From Sphingobium limneticum (GTDB lineage: Bacteria; Pseudomonadota; Alphaproteobacteria; Sphingomonadales; Sphingomonadaceae): DNA of 64,000 nt. Both the position numbers and the translations under genes were made by a program. The notes below the pieces were generated by a model, which was not told the DNA's origin, made no database searches, and worked only from the letters and a program-made list of their open reading frames with translations. Below are positions 9,057-17,610 of the stretch, piece after piece. The stretch is from contig NZ_VYPZ01000005.1 of the NCBI RefSeq assembly GCF_008710155.1, positions 124,001 to 188,000 on the forward strand, read 5' to 3'. Each line of letters opens with the position of its first letter. The stretch's first letter is position 1.

Positions 9057-9808
9057 GCCTCTTCCCCGATCGCCGGGCCGTCGCCCATGCCGGCGATCAG
9101 CTCGATCGCGTGGAAAGCGCGCACCTTGCTGCCCTTTCGGTTCAGCTTCCCCGCCATGTTCATCAAACAGCCCAGATCGGCCGCCAGCAGCAGGTCCGCC
9201 CCCGTCGCGTCGATGGCATCGGCTTTTTCGCCGACGATCGCATTGGAAATGGACGGATATTTGACGCAAAATGTGCCGCCAAAGCCGCAACATGTCTCCT
9301 CGCCCTGCAATGGCGCGAGACGCAGCCCCTCCACGCTTTTCAGCAACCGGCGCGGCTGTGCCTTGATCCCCAGTTCGCGCAGGCCCGAACAGCTGTCATG
9401 ATAGGTCGCCTTGGCGTCCAGACTCACGCCCTCAGGCCGCCAGCCGCAGACTTCGTCCAGATAGGCCATGATCTCGAACGTCTTGCCCGCCACCGCGTGC
9501 GCGCGCGGCAGCCATGCCGCATCATGTTCGAACAATTCGGGATAATGGCAGCGGATCGTCCCCGCGCACGACCCCGACGGCACCACGACCGCCTCATAGG
9601 GTTCCAGCGCCGCGATCGTCTGCTTGGCCAGCGCCACCGCATGGTCCCGGTCGCCGCTGTTCAGCGCAGGCTGACCGCAGCAGGTCTGCCCTTCCGGCAC
9701 CACCACCTCGCACCCCGCCGCCTCCAGCGCGCGGATCGCGGCAAAGCCGATGCGCGGCCGCATCAGGTCGACAAGGCAGGTGACGAACAGGGCGACTTTA
9801 CGTGTCAT
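9053..9808 (-). CDS. lutA: Lactate utilisation protein A (CCG-domain Fe-S oxidoreductase)
   Basis: A 251-residue protein with two cysteine-rich CCG domains: TCCGQP at about residues 43-48 and TCCGFGG in the C-terminal half, with further Cys in DSCSGL and GCLMNM. This is the LutA/YkgE family (normal length about 240-250). Its start overlaps the stop of the upstream esterase gene (ATGA at 9805-9808), placing it in the minus-strand arm of the rhamnose locus. With LutB and LutC it would oxidise L-lactate to pyruvate in the cytoplasm. Confidence 0.95.
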   Translation of the reverse strand: MTRKVALFVTCLVDLMRPRIGFAAIRALEAAGCEVVVPEGQTCCGQPALNSGDRDHAVALAKQTIAALEPYEAVVVPSGSCAGTIRCHYPELFEHDAAWLPRAHAVAGKTFEIMAYLDEVCGWRPEGVSLDAKATYHDSCSGLRELGIKAQPRRLLKSVEGLRLAPLQGEETCCGFGGTFCVKYPSISNAIVGEKADAIDATGADLLLAADLGCLMNMAGKLNRKGSKVRAFHAIELIAGMGDGPAIGEEA

Positions 9809-10785
9809 AATCCATGGCGTTTCGCGAAATCGAGGAACAGGTCCGGCCAGGGGGCCGGTGCGGCGGGCGGGGCGACCAGGCCAAAGCCATGACCGCCATT
9901 TTCGAACAGATGGCATTCGACCGCTATGCCCCGCGCGCGCAGCGACGCCAGCATCGCCAGGCTGTTGTCCACCGGCACGGCGGGGTCGTCTATCGCATGC
10001 GCCAGGAAGACCGGCGGCGTCTCCGCGCTGACATCCTGATCCAGCGAATAGTCGCGCATGCGCTCGGGCGACGGCGTCTCGCCCAGCAATTGCGTGCGCG
10101 ACCCGGCATGGACGAACGGTCCCTCCATCTGGATCACCGGATAGATATAGGCGGCAACGGCGGCCTTGATCGGTTCCCGATCGGCGGAATCGACCGGCTT
10201 GTAACTTTCGACCGGCATACGGCTGGTGAGCCAGGCGGCCAGATGCCCGCCCGCCGAAAAGCCCATCACGCCCACCCTGTTCGCATCATATCGCTCGCGT
10301 GGCGCCAGCGCCCGAACCAGCCGCAAGGCGCGCTGCGCATCCTGCAACGGCGCCTCCGCGCCTGCCGCCCAACCGTCGGCGGGCAGGCGATAGAGCAGCG
10401 AGAAACAGGCATAGCCCGCCGCCGCCAGCCGCCGTGCCACATTATAGCCCTCATGGCCGATGGCGACCCGGCTGTAACCGCCGCCGGGGATCAGCAATAT
10501 CGCCGCGCCATTGGGCTTTGCGGGCCGCAGCAACGTCAGGGTCGGCGTCACCACATGGGCGAAGACGCCATCGTCCGGTCCGCTATCGGGCCGGCGCAGC
10601 GTCTCCACCTCCTGCACGGTCACCTGCTCGCCGCCCGGCGCCTTGCCCGGCCAGATCGGAAAGCGCTCGAACCCCTGGGGCAGGGGGAAGGGGCCGGTCT
10701 TGACCGTCTGGCCCAGCGCCGGCCCGGCCATGGCCGCGCTCGCTATGGTGCCGGCCAGCAAGGTGCGGCGATCGATCGAAGTCAT
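9805..10785 (-). CDS. Alpha/beta-hydrolase, probable carbohydrate esterase (exported)
   Basis: The 326-residue product starts with a DRRTLLAGT leader resembling a Tat-like or Sec signal and cleavable after ALG, so export to the periplasm is likely. The fold is alpha/beta-hydrolase: an oxyanion-type IPGGGY, the nucleophile elbow GFSAGG, and a C-terminal GGHGFG catalytic His. The HGGGxx-like/GxSxGG pattern resembles acetyl-xylan-esterase-like enzymes. It sits 35 bp downstream of the L-rhamnose dehydrogenase gene and is coupled by ATGA to lutA. Inference: it may deacetylate rhamnose-containing sugars before uptake. Confidence 0.85.
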   Translation of the reverse strand: MTSIDRRTLLAGTIASAAMAGPALGQTVKTGPFPLPQGFERFPIWPGKAPGGEQVTVQEVETLRRPDSGPDDGVFAHVVTPTLTLLRPAKPNGAAILLIPGGGYSRVAIGHEGYNVARRLAAAGYACFSLLYRLPADGWAAGAEAPLQDAQRALRLVRALAPRERYDANRVGVMGFSAGGHLAAWLTSRMPVESYKPVDSADREPIKAAVAAYIYPVIQMEGPFVHAGSRTQLLGETPSPERMRDYSLDQDVSAETPPVFLAHAIDDPAVPVDNSLAMLASLRARGIAVECHLFENGGHGFGLVAPPAAPAPWPDLFLDFAKRHGL

Positions 10786-10820
10786 CGGCGATGGGTTCCT
10801 CTCCGGTTGTCGTGTCGCCC

Positions 10821-11585
10821 TTATTGCAGGTTCACATACATGCCGCCATCGACCAGCAGCGCGGCGCCGGTGACATAGGCGGCCATATCCGACGCCAGAA
10901 ACACGATCGGCCCGGCCAGATCCTCCGGCTGGCCCAGACGGCCGAGCGGCGTGCGCGCCTCCATATATTGGCGCTTCTCGACATCGGCCAGATCATCCTT
11001 GTTGATCTCGGTCAGGATGGTGCCGGGCAGCACGCTGTTGCAGCGGATGCCATATTTGCCCAGAGCAATGGCCGTGGACTGCATCAGCGAATGCACGCCC
11101 GCCTTGGTCGGGGTATAATGGGTCTGATATTCCCCGCCGACCAGCGCGGAGATGGACGACACGGCCACGATCGACCCGCCATGGCCTTGCTTGACCATCT
11201 GCTGCGCGGCGGCCTGCACCATGAAATAGGCGCCGTGCAGGTTCACCTTGAAGGTCCGCTCCACCACATCGACCGGCATGTCGAGGAAGGCGTGGAAGGG
11301 GCAGATGCCCGCATTGCTCACCATGACGTCGACCTTGCCGAAGGCGTCCACCGCCTTGGCCACGAAATCCTGCGCCGTCTGCGGATCGGCGACATCGCCC
11401 TTCACCGCGATGGCGCGCTGGCCCAGCGCCTCGATCTCCGCGACGCAGCTGGCCGCCGGCCCATCGCTGTTCGCATAGTTGATGACGACGTCGGCGCCAT
11501 GCTGGGCGGCGCCGATCGCGGCGGCGCGGCCGATGCCGGTCGATGCGCCGGTGACGAGGACGGTCTTGCCTTCAAGCAGCTTCAT
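10821..11585 (-). CDS. lra1: L-rhamnose 1-dehydrogenase (SDR family, LRA1 type)
   Basis: A 254-residue classical short-chain dehydrogenase. It has the nucleotide-binding GASTGIGRAAA (residues 13-23), NAG, the catalytic Ser in AVSSISALVGG and YTPTK (YxxxK). The segments NAGICPFHAFLDMP and ALLVDGGMYVNLQ match the L-rhamnose/L-fucose 1-dehydrogenase group as I recall it. It would oxidise L-rhamnose to L-rhamnono-1,4-lactone with NAD(P)+. It lies 26 bp after iclR and opens a co-directional run with an esterase and lutABC. The enzyme's exact sugar preference is inferred from the neighbouring rhamnonate pathway. Confidence 0.9.
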   Translation of the reverse strand: MKLLEGKTVLVTGASTGIGRAAAIGAAQHGADVVINYANSDGPAASCVAEIEALGQRAIAVKGDVADPQTAQDFVAKAVDAFGKVDVMVSNAGICPFHAFLDMPVDVVERTFKVNLHGAYFMVQAAAQQMVKQGHGGSIVAVSSISALVGGEYQTHYTPTKAGVHSLMQSTAIALGKYGIRCNSVLPGTILTEINKDDLADVEKRQYMEARTPLGRLGQPEDLAGPIVFLASDMAAYVTGAALLVDGGMYVNLQ

Positions 11586-11611
11586 GGGATCGCTCTTCCT
11601 TCAGATGATAT

Positions 11612-12460
11612 CTATCGCCGCACCGGGCGGCGGGGGGATTTGACGCCGGGGGTCCAGCCCAGGTCGCCGCTGATCTTCTGCGCCGTCTCGCGAACGGCGG
11701 TGCTCAAATCCTGCATCCGCTCGTCGTCCATATATTGGGCGGCGCTCGACAGGCTGATCGCGGCGACGATCGCGCCGGACGCATCGCGGATGGGCGCGGC
11801 GACGCAGCGTATCTGGTCCTCATTCTCCTCCAGGTCGAAGGCGCGGCCTTCGCCGACATAGCTGCGCATCCGCTCCAGCCACACGCCATAATCGGCGGCA
11901 TGGGTGCCAGCTTCATATTCCGCGTCGAACATCCGGCGCCACACCGGCTCGGGGTCGTCCAGCAACAACGCCTTGCCAAGGCCGGTGGAGGTCAGCGGAT
12001 GGCGGTCGCCGATCCGGCTGGAAATTTCCACGCGACGGCGGCCGGGTATCTTGTCGAGATAAAGGGCTTGTTCGCCATCCAGCCGCCCCAGATGCACCAC
12101 ATCCTCGCTGGCGGCGGCCAGCATTTCCAGATGCGGCCGGGCGATCTGCACCACGTCCGCCTGACTCTGCGCCAGAAATCCCAGCTGCAACAGTTTCGGC
12201 CCCAACTGATAGCCTTCGCGCGGCAGGAAGGTCAGGAAACCCCGCTCCACCATCGCATTGGCCAGCCGATGGGTGGTCGACCGGGTCAGGCCCATCCGTT
12301 CGGACAGGTCGGCCAGCTTGATCGGCCCGTCGATCACCTGGTCGAGCAGGTCCAGCCCACGGTGCAGCGTCTGCGACCCGCCCGCTTTCGCGGCAGCCTT
12401 ATCCTCTCGCGCCAAATTTTCCGACCCATCCGATTCTGGGTTTGACGTTTTCTGTCTCAT
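11612..12460 (-). CDS. IclR-family transcriptional regulator of the rhamnose locus
   Basis: A 282-residue IclR-type regulator. The N-terminal winged helix (about residues 30-90) contains LADLSERMGLTRSTTHRLAN, and the C-terminal effector domain carries GxxHPLTSTGLGKALL. It is transcribed away from the rhamnonate dehydratase gene, sharing a 180-bp intergenic region, and leads the minus-strand arm with L-rhamnose dehydrogenase. A pathway intermediate (rhamnonate or keto-deoxy-rhamnonate) is the likely effector, inferred from position. The first 28 residues are a polar tail. Confidence 0.9.
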   Translation of the reverse strand: MRQKTSNPESDGSENLAREDKAAAKAGGSQTLHRGLDLLDQVIDGPIKLADLSERMGLTRSTTHRLANAMVERGFLTFLPREGYQLGPKLLQLGFLAQSQADVVQIARPHLEMLAAASEDVVHLGRLDGEQALYLDKIPGRRRVEISSRIGDRHPLTSTGLGKALLLDDPEPVWRRMFDAEYEAGTHAADYGVWLERMRSYVGEGRAFDLEENEDQIRCVAAPIRDASGAIVAAISLSSAAQYMDDERMQDLSTAVRETAQKISGDLGWTPGVKSPRRPVRR

Positions 12461-12640
12461 CTAATAACACTCTATCCCACAAAATGAGAAAAACAAGGGT
12501 GAAGGAGAGGCCGACCTGATTCTTCCGGTCCTGCCAAACTGACACTCTGGTCCCGCTCCCCGCGGCACCTATCATATTGTGAAGGTTTTTGCCTGCCGTT
12601 CCCACATGTTGAACGCGGGCTGGGTTGAGGGAGTTTTCGC
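12461..12640. promoter_or_regulatory. Divergent control region between iclR and rhamnonate dehydratase
   Basis: This 180-bp non-coding gap must carry the promoters of both arms of the rhamnose locus. Two similar direct elements are visible: ACACTCTATCCC at 12467-12478 and ACACTCTGGTCCC at 12542-12554, one beside each gene. They could be regulator half-sites, but no strong palindrome was found, so operator assignment is tentative. A good ribosome-binding sequence, GAGGGAG at 12627-12633, precedes the GTG start of the dehydratase. Confidence 0.5.
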
Positions 12641-13834
12641 GTGCCGATCGTGACGTTGCCGAAGATCAAGCATGTCCGCGCTTTCACCGTGCGCGGCGGT
12701 GGTGCCGACTATCATGACCAGGGCGAAGGCCACTGGATCGACGACCATATCGCGACGCCTATGTCGAAATATCCCGAATATCGCCAGTCGCGCCAAAGCT
12801 TCGGCATCAACGTGCTCGGCACGCTGGTGGTGGAGATCGAGGCGGAGGACGGCACCGTCGGTTTCGCCGTGACCACCGGCGGCGAACCGGCCGCCTATAT
12901 CGTGGAAAAGCATCTCGCCCGCTTCCTCGAAGGGCGCGCGCCGACGGATTATGAGAAAATCTGGGACCAGATGTATTTCTCGACCCAATATTATGGGCGC
13001 AAGGGGCTGGTCATCAACGCCATTTCCGGCGTCGATCTGGCGCTCTGGGACTTGCTGGGCAAGCTGCGGCAGGAACCGGTCTATCATCTGCTGGGCGGCG
13101 CGGTGCGCGACGAACTGCAATTCTACGCCACCGGCGCGCGGCCCGACAAGGCGAAGGAATTCGGCTTCATCGGCGGCAAGATGGCGCTGCATCACGGCCC
13201 GGCCGAAGGCGTCGAGGGCCTGAAGAAGAATATCGCCGAACTGGCCGACATGCGCGCGAAGGTGGGCGAGGATTTCTGGCTGATGTGGGATTGCTGGATG
13301 GCGCTCGACGTCGATTATGCCACTCGCCTCGCCATCGCCGCGCATGAGCTTGGCCTCAAATGGATCGAGGAGGCGATCAGCCCCGACGATTATTGGGGCT
13401 ATCAACAGCTCAAGCGCAACGTGCCCAAGGGCATGCTGGTTACCACCGGCGAGCATGAGGCGACCCGCTGGGGCTTCCGCATGCTGCTGGAAATGGACTG
13501 CTGCGACATCATCCAGCCCGATGTCGGCTGGTGCGGGGGCGTGACCGAATTGCTCAAGATCAGCGCGCTGGCCGACGCCCATGGCAAGATGGTCGTGCCG
13601 CATGGCTCGTCCGTCTACAGCTATCATTTCGTCATCACCCGCCACAATTCGCCCTTCGCCGAATTCCTGATGATGCATCCCGGACCAACGGAAGTGGTGC
13701 CTATGTTCCATCCGCAATTGCTGGGTGAGCCGGTGCCGGAAAATGGCCGGATGAAGGTGAGCGCGCTCGACAAGCCGGGCTTCGGTGTCGACCTCAACCC
13801 CGACATCGCGATGCACCGCCCTTACACCCACTGA
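12641..13834 (+). CDS. rhmD: L-rhamnonate dehydratase (enolase superfamily)
   Basis: A 397-residue enolase-superfamily dehydratase that removes water from L-rhamnonate to give 2-keto-3-deoxy-L-rhamnonate (LRA3 step). Features of the RhmD subgroup are the N-terminal [20 protein letters not shown], the metal ligand region around DCWMALD and [16 protein letters not shown], and the His-bearing [12 protein letters not shown]. The start is GTG at 12641, supported by GAGGGAG seven bases upstream. Residues lining the sugar site look intact. It is the first gene of the plus-strand arm and diverges from iclR. Confidence 0.95.
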   Translation: MPIVTLPKIKHVRAFTVRGGGADYHDQGEGHWIDDHIATPMSKYPEYRQSRQSFGINVLGTLVVEIEAEDGTVGFAVTTGGEPAAYIVEKHLARFLEGRAPTDYEKIWDQMYFSTQYYGRKGLVINAISGVDLALWDLLGKLRQEPVYHLLGGAVRDELQFYATGARPDKAKEFGFIGGKMALHHGPAEGVEGLKKNIAELADMRAKVGEDFWLMWDCWMALDVDYATRLAIAAHELGLKWIEEAISPDDYWGYQQLKRNVPKGMLVTTGEHEATRWGFRMLLEMDCCDIIQPDVGWCGGVTELLKISALADAHGKMVVPHGSSVYSYHFVITRHNSPFAEFLMMHPGPTEVVPMFHPQLLGEPVPENGRMKVSALDKPGFGVDLNPDIAMHRPYTH

Positions 13835-13857
13835 TTGCCTGAAGAGAGAAACCTCCC

Positions 13858-14715
13858 ATGAAATTCGTTCGTTTCGGCCAGCGTGGCCAGGAAAAGCCCG
13901 GCGTCATCGACAGCGACGGTAACATCCGCGACCTGTCCGGCATTGTCCCCGAACTGACCGTCGCCACTATCGCCACTGCGCAGGCCGCCGACATCGCCTC
14001 GCTGCCGATCGTCGAAGGCGAACCGCGCTATGGCGTGCCGGTCAAGGGCATCGGCAAGATCGTCGCCATCGGCCTCAATTATGAAGATCATGCGATCGAA
14101 TCGAATCTGCCGATCCCGACCGAACCGATGATGTTCATGAAGGCGCTGTCTTCGCTGAACGGTCCCAATGACGAAGTCGTGCTGCCCAAGAACAGCACCC
14201 ATGGCGACTGGGAAGTCGAACTGGGCGTCATCATCGGGCAAACCTGCCGCTTCGTCAGCGAAGAAGATGCCCTGTCGAAGGTCGCGGGCTACACCCTCGT
14301 CAATGACGTGTCGGAACGCTTCAACCAGAAGCAGCGCGGCACCCAATGGTCCAAGGGCAAGGGCCATGACACTTTCTGCCCGGTCGGTCCCTGGCTGGTG
14401 ACGCCCGATGAAGTCGGCGATCCGCAGAATCTCGACATGTATCTCAACATCAATGGCGAACGGATGCAGACCGGCAACACGAAGACGATGATCTTCAACG
14501 TCGCCCAGCTCATTTCTTATGTCAGCGAATATATCACTCTCTACCCCGGCGACCTGATGATCACCGGCACGCCGCCGGGCGTGGGGGAAGGCAAGAAGCC
14601 AGAAGCCATTTACCTGAAGGCCGGCGACGTCATGGAACTGGGCATCGAAAAGCTGGGCGTCCAGACGCAGGCCGTGGCGGAATGGCGTCACCTAGGTGAC
14701 GAGGTGTTGGGATGA
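13858..14715 (+). CDS. lra6: 2,4-diketo-3-deoxy-L-rhamnonate hydrolase (FAH family, LRA6 type)
   Basis: A 285-residue fumarylacetoacetate-hydrolase-family enzyme. The FAH core is clear: IGLNYEDHA, PMMFMKALSSLNGP, the metal-binding DWEVELGVIIG, and LMITGTPPGVG. In the rhamnose diketo route this enzyme hydrolyses 2,4-diketo-3-deoxy-L-rhamnonate to pyruvate and L-lactate. It follows the dehydratase by 23 bp, with GAAGAGAG as a ribosome-binding site, and its stop overlaps the next SDR gene (ATGA). The specific substrate is assigned from the neighbours; FAH enzymes of other pathways look similar. Confidence 0.9.
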   Translation: MKFVRFGQRGQEKPGVIDSDGNIRDLSGIVPELTVATIATAQAADIASLPIVEGEPRYGVPVKGIGKIVAIGLNYEDHAIESNLPIPTEPMMFMKALSSLNGPNDEVVLPKNSTHGDWEVELGVIIGQTCRFVSEEDALSKVAGYTLVNDVSERFNQKQRGTQWSKGKGHDTFCPVGPWLVTPDEVGDPQNLDMYLNINGERMQTGNTKTMIFNVAQLISYVSEYITLYPGDLMITGTPPGVGEGKKPEAIYLKAGDVMELGIEKLGVQTQAVAEWRHLGDEVLG

Positions 14716-15461
14716 GCGTCTATGCCGGCCGTTTCGCGGGCCGCAACGCGATCATCACCGGCGGCGCGTCGGGCCTTGGCAAGCAGGTCGCCGCGCGCAT
14801 CGTCGCCGAAGGCGGGCAGGTGGCGCTCTGGGATCTCAATCCCGAAGCGCTCGCCGTCACGAAGGAAGAGGTCGGCGCCGCCCATGTCGTGGCGCTGGAC
14901 GTCAGCGACTATGCCGCCGTCGCCGCCGCCGCGAAGGAAACGGCCGCGGCGCTGGGCAAGGTCGATATCCTGATCTGCTCGGCCGGTATCACCGGTGCCA
15001 CGGCCACGGTGTGGGACTATCCGGTGGACAGCTTCCAGCGGGTGATCGACATCAACCTCAACGGCCTCTTCTACTGCAACCGCGAAGTCGCGCCCTTCCT
15101 GCTCGACAATGGCTATGGCCGGATCGTCAATCTCGCCTCGGTCGCAGGCAAGGAAGGCAATCCCAACGCCAGCGCCTATAGCGCCAGCAAGGCAGGCGTG
15201 ATCGGCTTCACCAAGAGCCTAGGCAAGGAACTGGCCGGCAAGGGCGTCATCGCCAACGCGCTGACCCCCGCGACCTTCGAAAGCCCGATCCTGGCGCAAC
15301 TTCCGCAGAGCCAGGTCGATTATATGCGTTCGAAAATCCCGATGGGCCGCCTTGGCCTGATCGAAGAATCGGCCGCCATGGTCTGCTTCATGGCCAGCGA
15401 GGAATGCAGCTTCACCACCGCGTCCACCTTCGACACGTCGGGCGGCCGCACGACCTTCTAA
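14712..15461 (+). CDS. lra5: 2-keto-3-deoxy-L-rhamnonate dehydrogenase (SDR family, LRA5 type)
   Basis: A 249-residue short-chain dehydrogenase with GGASGLGKQ (cofactor loop), CSAGITG, the catalytic Ser in NLASVAGKEGN and YSASK (YxxxK). An acidic WDLN after beta-2 suggests NAD+ preference. It would oxidise the C4 hydroxyl of 2-keto-3-deoxy-L-rhamnonate to the 2,4-diketo acid that the preceding FAH enzyme cleaves. It overlaps that gene by ATGA. It differs clearly from the other SDR of the locus (10821-11585), which fits the sugar-oxidising step. A repeat element separates it from the next gene. Confidence 0.9.
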   Translation: MSVYAGRFAGRNAIITGGASGLGKQVAARIVAEGGQVALWDLNPEALAVTKEEVGAAHVVALDVSDYAAVAAAAKETAAALGKVDILICSAGITGATATVWDYPVDSFQRVIDINLNGLFYCNREVAPFLLDNGYGRIVNLASVAGKEGNPNASAYSASKAGVIGFTKSLGKELAGKGVIANALTPATFESPILAQLPQSQVDYMRSKIPMGRLGLIEESAAMVCFMASEECSFTTASTFDTSGGRTTF

Positions 15462-15471
15462 TGCGCAACAA

Positions 15472-15584
15472 CCGTTCGTCCTGAGTAGTCATTGAGCGAA
15501 GTCGAAATGGCGTATCGAAGGATCGCTCAGACAGTCCGTCGATACGGGGCTTCGACAAGCTCAGCCCCTACTCGGGACGAACGG
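15472..15584. repeat. Palindromic intergenic repeat (CTTCGACAAGCTCAG family)
   Basis: This element lies between the dehydrogenase and lactonase genes. Outer arms of 17 bases (15472-15488 and 15568-15584) pair with one mismatch, and the inside contains CATTGAGCGAAGTCGAAATG and GGGCTTCGACAAGCTCAGCC, the core of a repeat common in sphingomonad and other GC-rich genomes. It probably forms a branched hairpin in the operon transcript and could lower expression of the distal genes or stabilise the proximal part. Confidence 0.85.
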
Positions 15585-15643
15585 CATGTTTTTGAAAAGC
15601 GGTATATCCGGCCGAAGACCGGGCTGTCCGCAGGGGAGATTTG

Positions 15644-16552
15644 ATGGCTGACCTGCCCTTTGTCGATGCCCATATCCATCTGTGGGACTTGCACCATATC
15701 CGCTACGACTGGCTCAGCCCGCCCTTCTCGGACGAAGGGCCGAACGGCAGCGTCGAACCCATCGCCCATGACTATGGCGTACCGGAATATCGCGCCGACC
15801 TCGCCCGCTGGAACGTCGTAGGCGCCGTCCATGTCGATGCCGGCGCCGCTGCGGACAGCGCGTTGCGCGAAACCCAGTGGCTCGATGGCCTTGCCCAGAT
15901 CGAGGGCCTCCCCACCGGCCTCGTCGCCTTCGCCGCGCTGAACGACCCCGATGTAGACGCGCTTCTGGCCGCGCAGGCGGCGCACCATCGCGTCAAGGGC
16001 ATCCGCCATATCGTCAACTGGCATCCCGATCCAAAGCGCACCTATGGCCCGGTCGACCTGACCGTCGATCCGATATGGCAGGCCGGCTATGCGCTTCTCG
16101 CCAAACATGGCCTCTCCTTCGACCTGCAATGCTATCCGGGCCAGATGCCGGGCCTTACCCCGCTGATCGAACGCCATCCCGACATTCCGGTCATCATCAA
16201 CCATATGGGCATGCCGGTCCTGACCGACGCCGATGGCCTCGATGACTGGCGCCGGGGCATGAAGGCGCTCGCCGCGCTCCCCCATGTCGCGGTGAAACTG
16301 TCCGGCATGGGCTTCATCCGCCGCGACTGGACTCGTGAGACGATCGAACCGCTGGTCCGCGAAACCATCGACCTGTTCGGCATCGACCGCTGCGCCTTCG
16401 CCAGCGACACGCCGACCGACAAGCTGTTCGGCCCGATCGACCGCTATATGGAATCCTATCACGCCATCGTCGCGGATTTCCCGGAAGCCGACCGCCTCGC
16501 CCTCTTCGCCGGCAACGCCAACCGCCTCTATCGTCTGGGACTGGACCTATGA
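15644..16552 (+). CDS. lra2: L-rhamnono-1,4-lactonase (amidohydrolase family, LRA2 type)
   Basis: A 302-residue metal-dependent amidohydrolase of the 2-pyrone-4,6-dicarboxylate lactonase group. It has FVDAHIHLWDL (HxH), GIRHIVNWHPDP, VIINHMGMP and FASDTPTDKLFG (metal-ligand Asp). It would open L-rhamnonolactone to L-rhamnonate. The ATG at 15644 is preceded by GGGGAG; a TTG one codon earlier is also possible. Its stop overlaps rhaT by ATGA. Gene order (dehydrogenase, lactonase, transporter) supports the sugar-acid role rather than an aromatic lactone. Confidence 0.9.
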   Translation: MADLPFVDAHIHLWDLHHIRYDWLSPPFSDEGPNGSVEPIAHDYGVPEYRADLARWNVVGAVHVDAGAAADSALRETQWLDGLAQIEGLPTGLVAFAALNDPDVDALLAAQAAHHRVKGIRHIVNWHPDPKRTYGPVDLTVDPIWQAGYALLAKHGLSFDLQCYPGQMPGLTPLIERHPDIPVIINHMGMPVLTDADGLDDWRRGMKALAALPHVAVKLSGMGFIRRDWTRETIEPLVRETIDLFGIDRCAFASDTPTDKLFGPIDRYMESYHAIVADFPEADRLALFAGNANRLYRLGLDL

Positions 16553-17610
16553 TCGGAAATCCCCTGCTCGGCGTCCTCTTCCACTGGCTGGGCGGCTTCG
16601 CCTCGGCCAGCTTCTATGTCCCCTTTCGCGGCGTCAAACGCTGGAATTGGGAGATTTTCTGGATCACCGGCGGCCTCTTCTCCTGGGTCGCCGCCCCCTG
16701 GTTCTTCGCCTCGGTCCAGACCAACGACCTGATGGGCGTGATGGCCCAGCTGCCGTCCTCGGTAGTCGGCTGGTGCGTCTTCTTCGGCATCCTCTGGGGC
16801 TTTGGCGGCCTGACCTATGGCCTGACGATGCGCTATCTCGGCCTCTCGCTCGGCATGGCGGTAGTGCTGGGCCTTTGTACCGTCTTCGGAACCCTGATCC
16901 CGCCCATATTCGACGGCAGCTTCATGACGGAAATCGCCGGCACGCTGCACGGCCAGATCGTCCTCCTCGGCCTCGCCGTCACGGTGCTGGGCATCGTCGT
17001 CGTCGCCCGCGCCGGCGCCCGCAAGGATGAAGCGCTGTCGTCAGCGCAAAAAGCCGCCGCCGTCGCCGAATTCGATTTCAGGAAGGGCATCGCCGTCGCC
17101 ATCTTCTCCGGCATCATGTCCAGCTGCTTCGCCTTCGGTCTGGCGGCGGGCGAGCCGGTCAAGGCGCTGTCCGCCGCCGCGGGCACCGGCCCGCTCTGGA
17201 CCGGCCTGCCGACCCTCTGCCTCGTCATGTTCGGCGGCCTCATCACCAATTCGCTCTGGTGCGGCTGGCTGATCGTGAAGAACAAATCGGCGGGCCAATG
17301 GGTCGGCGCCCCCGACGCATCGGGTCAGCGCCCCAAGCTGCTCCCCAATTTCCTGCTCTGCGCGCTCGCCGGCACCGCCTGGTATTTCCAATTCTTCTTC
17401 TACACCATGGGCGAAAGCCAGATGGGCCGCTTCGGCTTTTCCAGCTGGACGCTGCACATGGCCTCGATCATCATATTCGGCACATTATGGGGCTTCGCCT
17501 TCCGCGAATGGAAGGACGCCGCCCCCGCCATTCGCCGCATGGTATGGAGCGGGGTCGGCCTGCTGATCCTGGCCACCATCATCATCGGCTACGGCAACCG
17601 GCTCGCCTGA
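16549..17610 (+). CDS. rhaT: L-rhamnose/proton symporter RhaT
   Basis: A 353-residue inner-membrane protein with about ten transmembrane helices, close in length to the E. coli RhaT (344). The N-terminal GVLFHWLGGFASASFYVPF and motifs such as GLTYGLTMRYLGLSLGMA, GLITNSLWC and WYFQFFFYTMGESQMG fit the RhaT family. It imports L-rhamnose across the inner membrane using the proton gradient. It overlaps the lactonase upstream (ATGA) and touches the next gene (TGATG). Outer-membrane uptake would need a TonB-dependent receptor that is not in this window. Confidence 0.95.
   Translation: MIGNPLLGVLFHWLGGFASASFYVPFRGVKRWNWEIFWITGGLFSWVAAPWFFASVQTNDLMGVMAQLPSSVVGWCVFFGILWGFGGLTYGLTMRYLGLSLGMAVVLGLCTVFGTLIPPIFDGSFMTEIAGTLHGQIVLLGLAVTVLGIVVVARAGARKDEALSSAQKAAAVAEFDFRKGIAVAIFSGIMSSCFAFGLAAGEPVKALSAAAGTGPLWTGLPTLCLVMFGGLITNSLWCGWLIVKNKSAGQWVGAPDASGQRPKLLPNFLLCALAGTAWYFQFFFYTMGESQMGRFGFSSWTLHMASIIIFGTLWGFAFREWKDAAPAIRRMVWSGVGLLILATIIIGYGNRLA

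Noticed and set aside
7686..9401. Long open frame on the strand opposite lutB/lutA (571 codons)
   Set aside because: It is a mirror frame of GC-rich coding sequence, with an Arg/His/Pro-rich product, no family and no ribosome-binding site; the lutAB frames are certain.
10821..11585. Assignment as FabG (3-oxoacyl-ACP reductase)
   Set aside because: Generic SDR similarity, but the NAGICPFHAFLDMP motif and the rhamnose neighbours fit sugar dehydrogenase better.
12572..13831. Minus-strand frame opposite rhamnonate dehydratase (419 codons)
   Set aside because: Shadow of the dehydratase frame; the dehydratase motifs decide the strand.
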